From NCBI GenBank assembly GCA_945900945.1, contig CAMDKL010000005.1:1-64000 (forward strand): DNA of 64,000 bases. The letters run 5' to 3'. The notes below the pieces were generated by a model that ran no database searches, was not told the DNA's origin, and saw only the letters and a program-made list of their open reading frames with translations. This document shows positions 59,891-64,000 of this stretch, one piece after another. This DNA is from Pirellula staleyi DSM 6068. Its GTDB lineage: Bacteria; Planctomycetota; Planctomycetia; Pirellulales; Pirellulaceae. The first letter of the stretch is position 1. Every line of letters starts with the position of its first letter. A program made the position numbers and the translations under genes.

Positions 59891-60088
59891 CTAAACAGGC
59901 TTTACGTTTTCAGCGCAAGGTCCTTTAGGTCCTTTTCCTTCGGTATAGGATACCTTCTGGCCTTCGTGCAACTCATTAAAAGTCGCGCCTTTGACACTCG
60001 ACGAATGAAAAAACAAATCTTTGCCGCCGCCGACGTTGATGAACCCGAATCCCTTGTCCGTCAACTTTTTGATGCTACCTTCGGCCAT
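59891..60088 (-). CDS. Cold-shock domain protein
   Basis: IKKLTDKGFGFINVGGGKDLFFHSSSV...LHEGQKVSYTEGKGPKGPCAENVK. Confidence 0.93.
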   Translation of the reverse strand: MAEGSIKKLTDKGFGFINVGGGKDLFFHSSSVKGATFNELHEGQKVSYTEGKGPKGPCAENVKPV

Positions 60089-60305
60089 AACAACTCTTCC
60101 TTCAAATAATAGAACCGAACGCCGCCGTCAAACATTGTTGGCCGTACGTCCATTTGTTCATGACGAAAGTGTACCGTGACACCCAGCAATTACGCAAACG
60201 AACTTAGCGATACTGCCTTTTATACCGACAAAAACCAGATTTTTGCTTGCATTCAATCCTCTTTTAGGTCTCGGGGCGATCGCGGCCATGAAAATGAGGC
60301 CGTTT

Positions 60306-61556
60306 TCAGTCGCTTGAGTTTGGCAATACCGATTGAATATTGGATTCAAAACGACCCGTCCTTCCGTCTTTCCCCTCGACCAGCAAACTTTCGCCGCGCA
60401 CGAGTCCCTTTTGTATCTCAATCAATCCTGCCGTCTGCCGACCAAGCCCAACAACCTGCTCTTTTAGCTTCCCCTCGACAATGGTCCAAACCTTGTCTAC
60501 GCCAGCGAATCGAACTAACGCCGACACGGGAACAACGATTGCCTCGGCCTCTGGATTGATCTGAATCACACCTTGCGAAAATAATCCGCTACGAAGTTTT
60601 CCATCCTGGTTGTCTATTTTGGCTTCGAAGACCAATGATCGATTCACTTGATCTAAACTGGGACTGATTCTGGTAATCGATACTGTTCGAATCTGATCGC
60701 TCAAATCAAACGCAAGTTCAAGTTGCATTCCGGTTTTCAACTGTTGGGCAAATCGCTCCGGAACGCTGCCACGGAATCGAAGCACGGATGTCTTTGCGAT
60801 ACTCATGAGCGGCTGGCCGGCTTGCACGAAAGTACCTGTCGCGACCAAACGCGATTCAATTGCTCCGTTGAATGGTGCACGAACAGTCGTCTCGGACAAT
60901 CGCTGATGAGCCAGATCACGCAAAGCAGACTGAACCGCGATCAACACAATCTTTTCGCGAACGCCATTCTGTGCAGAGGAAAACCGAGCCGAAGCAACTC
61001 GCTCTGCTGATTCCGCCAGGTCAAGATCGGCGATACTGATCGCATCGCTTTTGGATAACTGACGAATACGCTCGACTACTTTCTTTGCCTCGTCCCATAT
61101 CGCTTTCGTTTCGCGTACAGGCGGAGCGTTGTCGGGATTGAGTCCCTCAACGGGATCTCCCACCTTAAGTCCAACCGCAGACCTAGCCTGTAAAAGTTGT
61201 GCGTCGGCGTGCTCCAAAAGCAGCTGAAACTCCTTGGGATCTAGTTGAACCAGAACATCGTCTAGGCAAGCGATGTCGCCGAGATCGACAGGAACTTCAG
61301 CAATTCGTCCAGCAACCTTGGCACTAATCGTTGTCACTTCGTCCGCTACCAGCGTTCCTTGGCACTTCACCAACTTCGGCCATTGCATCGGCTCGATTGT
61401 CATTTCGGTGCCTCGCACCACGACTTCATCGACGGATTCGACCTTCTTTCCCGATTCGGTCCGATCGCGACATCCGGTGGCCGTTAAAATAACCAATGCA
61501 AAGATCAAGCGAGCGCGAGAAGGTATCTTTCGAAAAGCTTGGAAGAAGGACATCAA
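60306..61556 (-). CDS. Periplasmic adaptor (HlyD/MFP family) lipoprotein, no adjacent permease
   Basis: ILTATGCRD lipobox; VTTISAKVAGRIAEVPVDLGDIACLDDVLVQLDPKEF. Confidence 0.9.
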   Translation of the reverse strand: MMSFFQAFRKIPSRARLIFALVILTATGCRDRTESGKKVESVDEVVVRGTEMTIEPMQWPKLVKCQGTLVADEVTTISAKVAGRIAEVPVDLGDIACLDDVLVQLDPKEFQLLLEHADAQLLQARSAVGLKVGDPVEGLNPDNAPPVRETKAIWDEAKKVVERIRQLSKSDAISIADLDLAESAERVASARFSSAQNGVREKIVLIAVQSALRDLAHQRLSETTVRAPFNGAIESRLVATGTFVQAGQPLMSIAKTSVLRFRGSVPERFAQQLKTGMQLELAFDLSDQIRTVSITRISPSLDQVNRSLVFEAKIDNQDGKLRSGLFSQGVIQINPEAEAIVVPVSALVRFAGVDKVWTIVEGKLKEQVVGLGRQTAGLIEIQKGLVRGESLLVEGKDGRTGRFESNIQSVLPNSSD

Positions 61557-61734
61557 GGGTGGGTGCGTTAAATTCGGGAGGGAGTGGAACGCTCGATAGC
61601 GTTCGAGAGTGACTAGTCCTATTGTGATCAGTCAAACCGAAAACATCAATGATCACCCCCCTAACGCTTGTCGCAATATGGTAAAACAGGAGGCATGGTT
61701 CCCCCGACAACCAAATTTTCAATAGGAATATCAA

Positions 61735-62865
61735 ATGATTACCGTTGCCATTTCGTTTCGAAAACATCTACTTTGGACAGTGCTTGTCCTCCTAATTCAA
61801 GGCCGGTCGACGGAGTTAGTCGCACAGCAAATACCGGAAAGATATCAAGCTATTCCGGGCGACTCGTTAAGCCTAACTTCGATTGATGTCGCAGCGCTTC
61901 GTAGTCGAAAGGATCTGGAGATAGTTCCCCGGGGAAATTCTTTCGGCAATCGGAAAGCAAGAGCTGGGAATCGATCCGCTGTTAATATCCAGTATCGACA
62001 TAGCCGCAGGCATGCCGAGCATTAACGGCCCGGAGTTTGGGGTCAGTATCACGACAACTGCGCCCGTCGATATCGCGAGTTTGAACGCCAAGTTATTCGG
62101 AGGAATTACCGCTTCGCCAAAAGTAAAAGACATGCGGTTCCGAACCGTGAACGGTGCTCCTATGAAAGTCGTTCAGTCGGAACCACAAAAAGTGCTGTTC
62201 GGTACCGAAGGTACTCTCCGCCGAATGATGACGTCCAATTCGAAACCGAGCAAGATTGTAGAACTCGCAAGTTCCTCGAAGTACCCTTTCCGTGCTGTAA
62301 CTGCCTTTGAAACCGTTCGCCCGCTGGTTGATGGTGCATTTTCCGACGCCAGCGGTAGAGTCCCGCCGCAATTTCGCGATGATATTCAGATTGTCATCGA
62401 TGAGTTGCAGTTCTTGGTGAGCGAAACAATTTGTATCAGCAATTCCACTTGGACGAACCCTGGGATAGCGAGCACAACATTAAGTTACTTGACCTGATGC
62501 CGGCTACGTTTAGACACCCAAGCTTCGTTGGTCCGCAGACCCACACAGTGTATTTAGCACCGTTTTATGAGAGTACGATCTGGAATCAAGACAAGCCAAA
62601 AATGGGACAGATCACCGACGGAACGTCCAACACCATTGCCTTGTTCGAAGTGGACGATGGACATGCCGTGCCGTGGACCAAACCAGAGGACTTGGATCTG
62701 CACGAGGTCGACCTCATCGATTGCTTCCGACCGACCGGTTCCAGCGTGGCGATTTTTGACGGATCAATCAAGTTCCTCGCACGCAGCATCGATCCAGGCG
62801 TGCTTAAGGCAATGGTCACCAGCGCCGGCGGAGAAGTGATTCCGGTACAATTCCCTAGGCAATAG
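61735..62865 (+). pseudogene. Frameshifted planctomycete DUF1559-family protein (three overlapping ORF pieces)
   Basis: Pieces 61735..62025 (frame 1), 62012..62497 (frame 2), 62431..62865 (frame 1) read as one protein if CCCCGGGG at 61927-61934 loses one G and TTCTTGGTGAG near 62411-62420 gains one G; C-terminal NNLYQQFHLDEPWDSEHNIKLLDLMPATFRHP...ITDGTSNTIALFEV. Confidence 0.75.
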
Positions 62866-62925
62866 GGCATCGCAGGTGGCCATGCGTATTGGCAGTCGAA
62901 AGTACCACCGACTCACATTGGATCA

Positions 62926-63147
62926 CTAAATAACACCGCCGTGAACTCGGAATGGTGTCATATGGCTAGGCTGATCGAGGAACCAGAATCGTTCCCATTC
63001 CTGAACTAACGATCGGAGATCTTCCGAGGTGTAAATCAGTTGCTCAGCTCGTTTGGCTGGATTGGCTGAGTAGATTGGCAGGGCGCATCCAACCATAGGG
63101 AGTGATGAGCAACAAACCAATAACGCCAAACAAATTCTACGACGCAT
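62926..63147 (-). CDS. Small planctomycete lipoprotein/secreted protein
   Basis: MRRRICLALLVCCSSLPMVGCALP...TSEDLRSLVQEWERFWFLDQPSHMTPFRVHGGVI. Confidence 0.75.
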   Translation of the reverse strand: MRRRICLALLVCCSSLPMVGCALPIYSANPAKRAEQLIYTSEDLRSLVQEWERFWFLDQPSHMTPFRVHGGVI

Positions 63148-63244
63148 GACCAATCCTCCGTGAAAAGTCTCGCAATGACCTTGTATCAACCGTTTCGCTA
63201 GTCAATCGTTTCAGGCTGGAGAAACTCCAGGCTCTGGGGGCTGG

Positions 63245-63622
63245 TTACGGCTCCGAGGCAATCTCGTCCTCATCTTCGTCCAACGTCACTCGCAATTTGC
63301 CAGACGCGATTTCATCGCGAATCTGCTGAGCAAGTGGACTTCCCTCGATTGAATTGACCTTCTGCTCCATGATCTTGCCAGGCTTGAAAGTCACTACAAA
63401 CTTTTCGGGGACCTCCACTTGACGTCCCGTTCTAGGATTGCGTGCTTTCCGAGCTGCCCTGGGCCGAACTTGGAACACTCCGAAATTGCGAAGCTCGATT
63501 CGACCTTCTTCGACCAACGTTGCCACAATCGCGTCAAAAGTCTTTTGGACAATCGCCTTGATCTGCTGCTGGTTTAGCCCGGTCTCATCGGAAATCGTTT
63601 TCACGATCTCTTTTTTCGTCAC
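63245..63622 (-). CDS. HU/IHF family DNA-binding protein with acidic C-terminal tail
   Basis: [74 protein letters not shown]. Confidence 0.95.
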   Translation of the reverse strand: MTKKEIVKTISDETGLNQQQIKAIVQKTFDAIVATLVEEGRIELRNFGVFQVRPRAARKARNPRTGRQVEVPEKFVVTFKPGKIMEQKVNSIEGSPLAQQIRDEIASGKLRVTLDEDEDEIASEP

Positions 63623-63840
63623 TACAGAACTCCTCGAGGAACTTTGAGACGACCTAAGTCGTTTTGCTGACTGGGTTTAATTGTCCAGAAGTCTAGATTC
63701 CTCTCAGTGGTTCGTCAAGGTCGTGGACAATCTAGTCCCCGTCTCCGTCGCGACGATCCGCAAAATCACTAATGAAGTTTTCGACGGAACAACCCGCAAA
63801 CTTGATGCAACCCGTCAATTTTCGGAAGTTTTTACGATTA

Positions 63841-64000
63841 TTACGCACGAGTCCACTGACCTGGCTGCATGTTGCAAGTCACAATCTCGCATTCGCCGTC
63901 CCGTCTCCCGGGCAGAATAGCCAGCATTACGGTGTCTAGGTTTTGCTCGCAATACTTGATAGCAAGTTCAATTCCCGCTACAAATAATCCAGTTGCTAAT
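63841..64000 (-). CDS. C-terminal fragment of an unidentified ORF running off the window
   Basis: Open minus frame ...LATGLFVAGIELAIKYCEQNLDTVMLAILPGRRDGECEIVTCNMQPGQWTRA*; no start in window. Confidence 0.4.
   Translation of the reverse strand, partial: LATGLFVAGIELAIKYCEQNLDTVMLAILPGRRDGECEIVTCNMQPGQWTRA

Overview
The window looks like a chromosomal segment of a planctomycete, probably Pirellulales-like. Lineage is inferred from a YTV-repeat protein, DUF1559/DUF1080/DUF4159 genes, PEP-CTERM, split coaB/coaC and Cys-rich exported proteins. Coding content is mostly housekeeping or ordinary accessory genes: lpxK, bioB, a sigma-70 factor, a TetR/MFP/RND efflux operon, Flp pilin plus prepilin peptidase, floA, hisI, mutM, pqiA/MCE, a metal ABC ATPase plus SBP, bshB1, coaB, coaC, rpoZ, gmk, yicC, secG, argH, gmd, sppA, cmk, plsC, cutC, csp and HU. 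I found no convincing CRISPR array, rRNA, tRNA, prophage, transposase or defence island. The most interesting signal is intergenic. Several families of short elements share a nested inverted-palindrome design. In families B and D the paired hairpins are preceded by GTAG on opposite strands, as in REP/BIME elements. One family-A element (43223-43343) lies inside a family-D element and is flanked by a 12-bp direct duplication; the intact paralogue at 50.4 kb serves as an empty site. Other points of note: a 16-aa repeat protein with Cys-poor and Cys-rich blocks, a possible structured minus-strand RNA at about 5.57-5.76 kb, a frameshifted DUF1559-family gene at 61.7-62.9 kb, a GGDEF protein with a degenerate HD-GYP domain, and ABC or efflux components lacking their usual partners. 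All calls come from reading the sequence; no searches were run.
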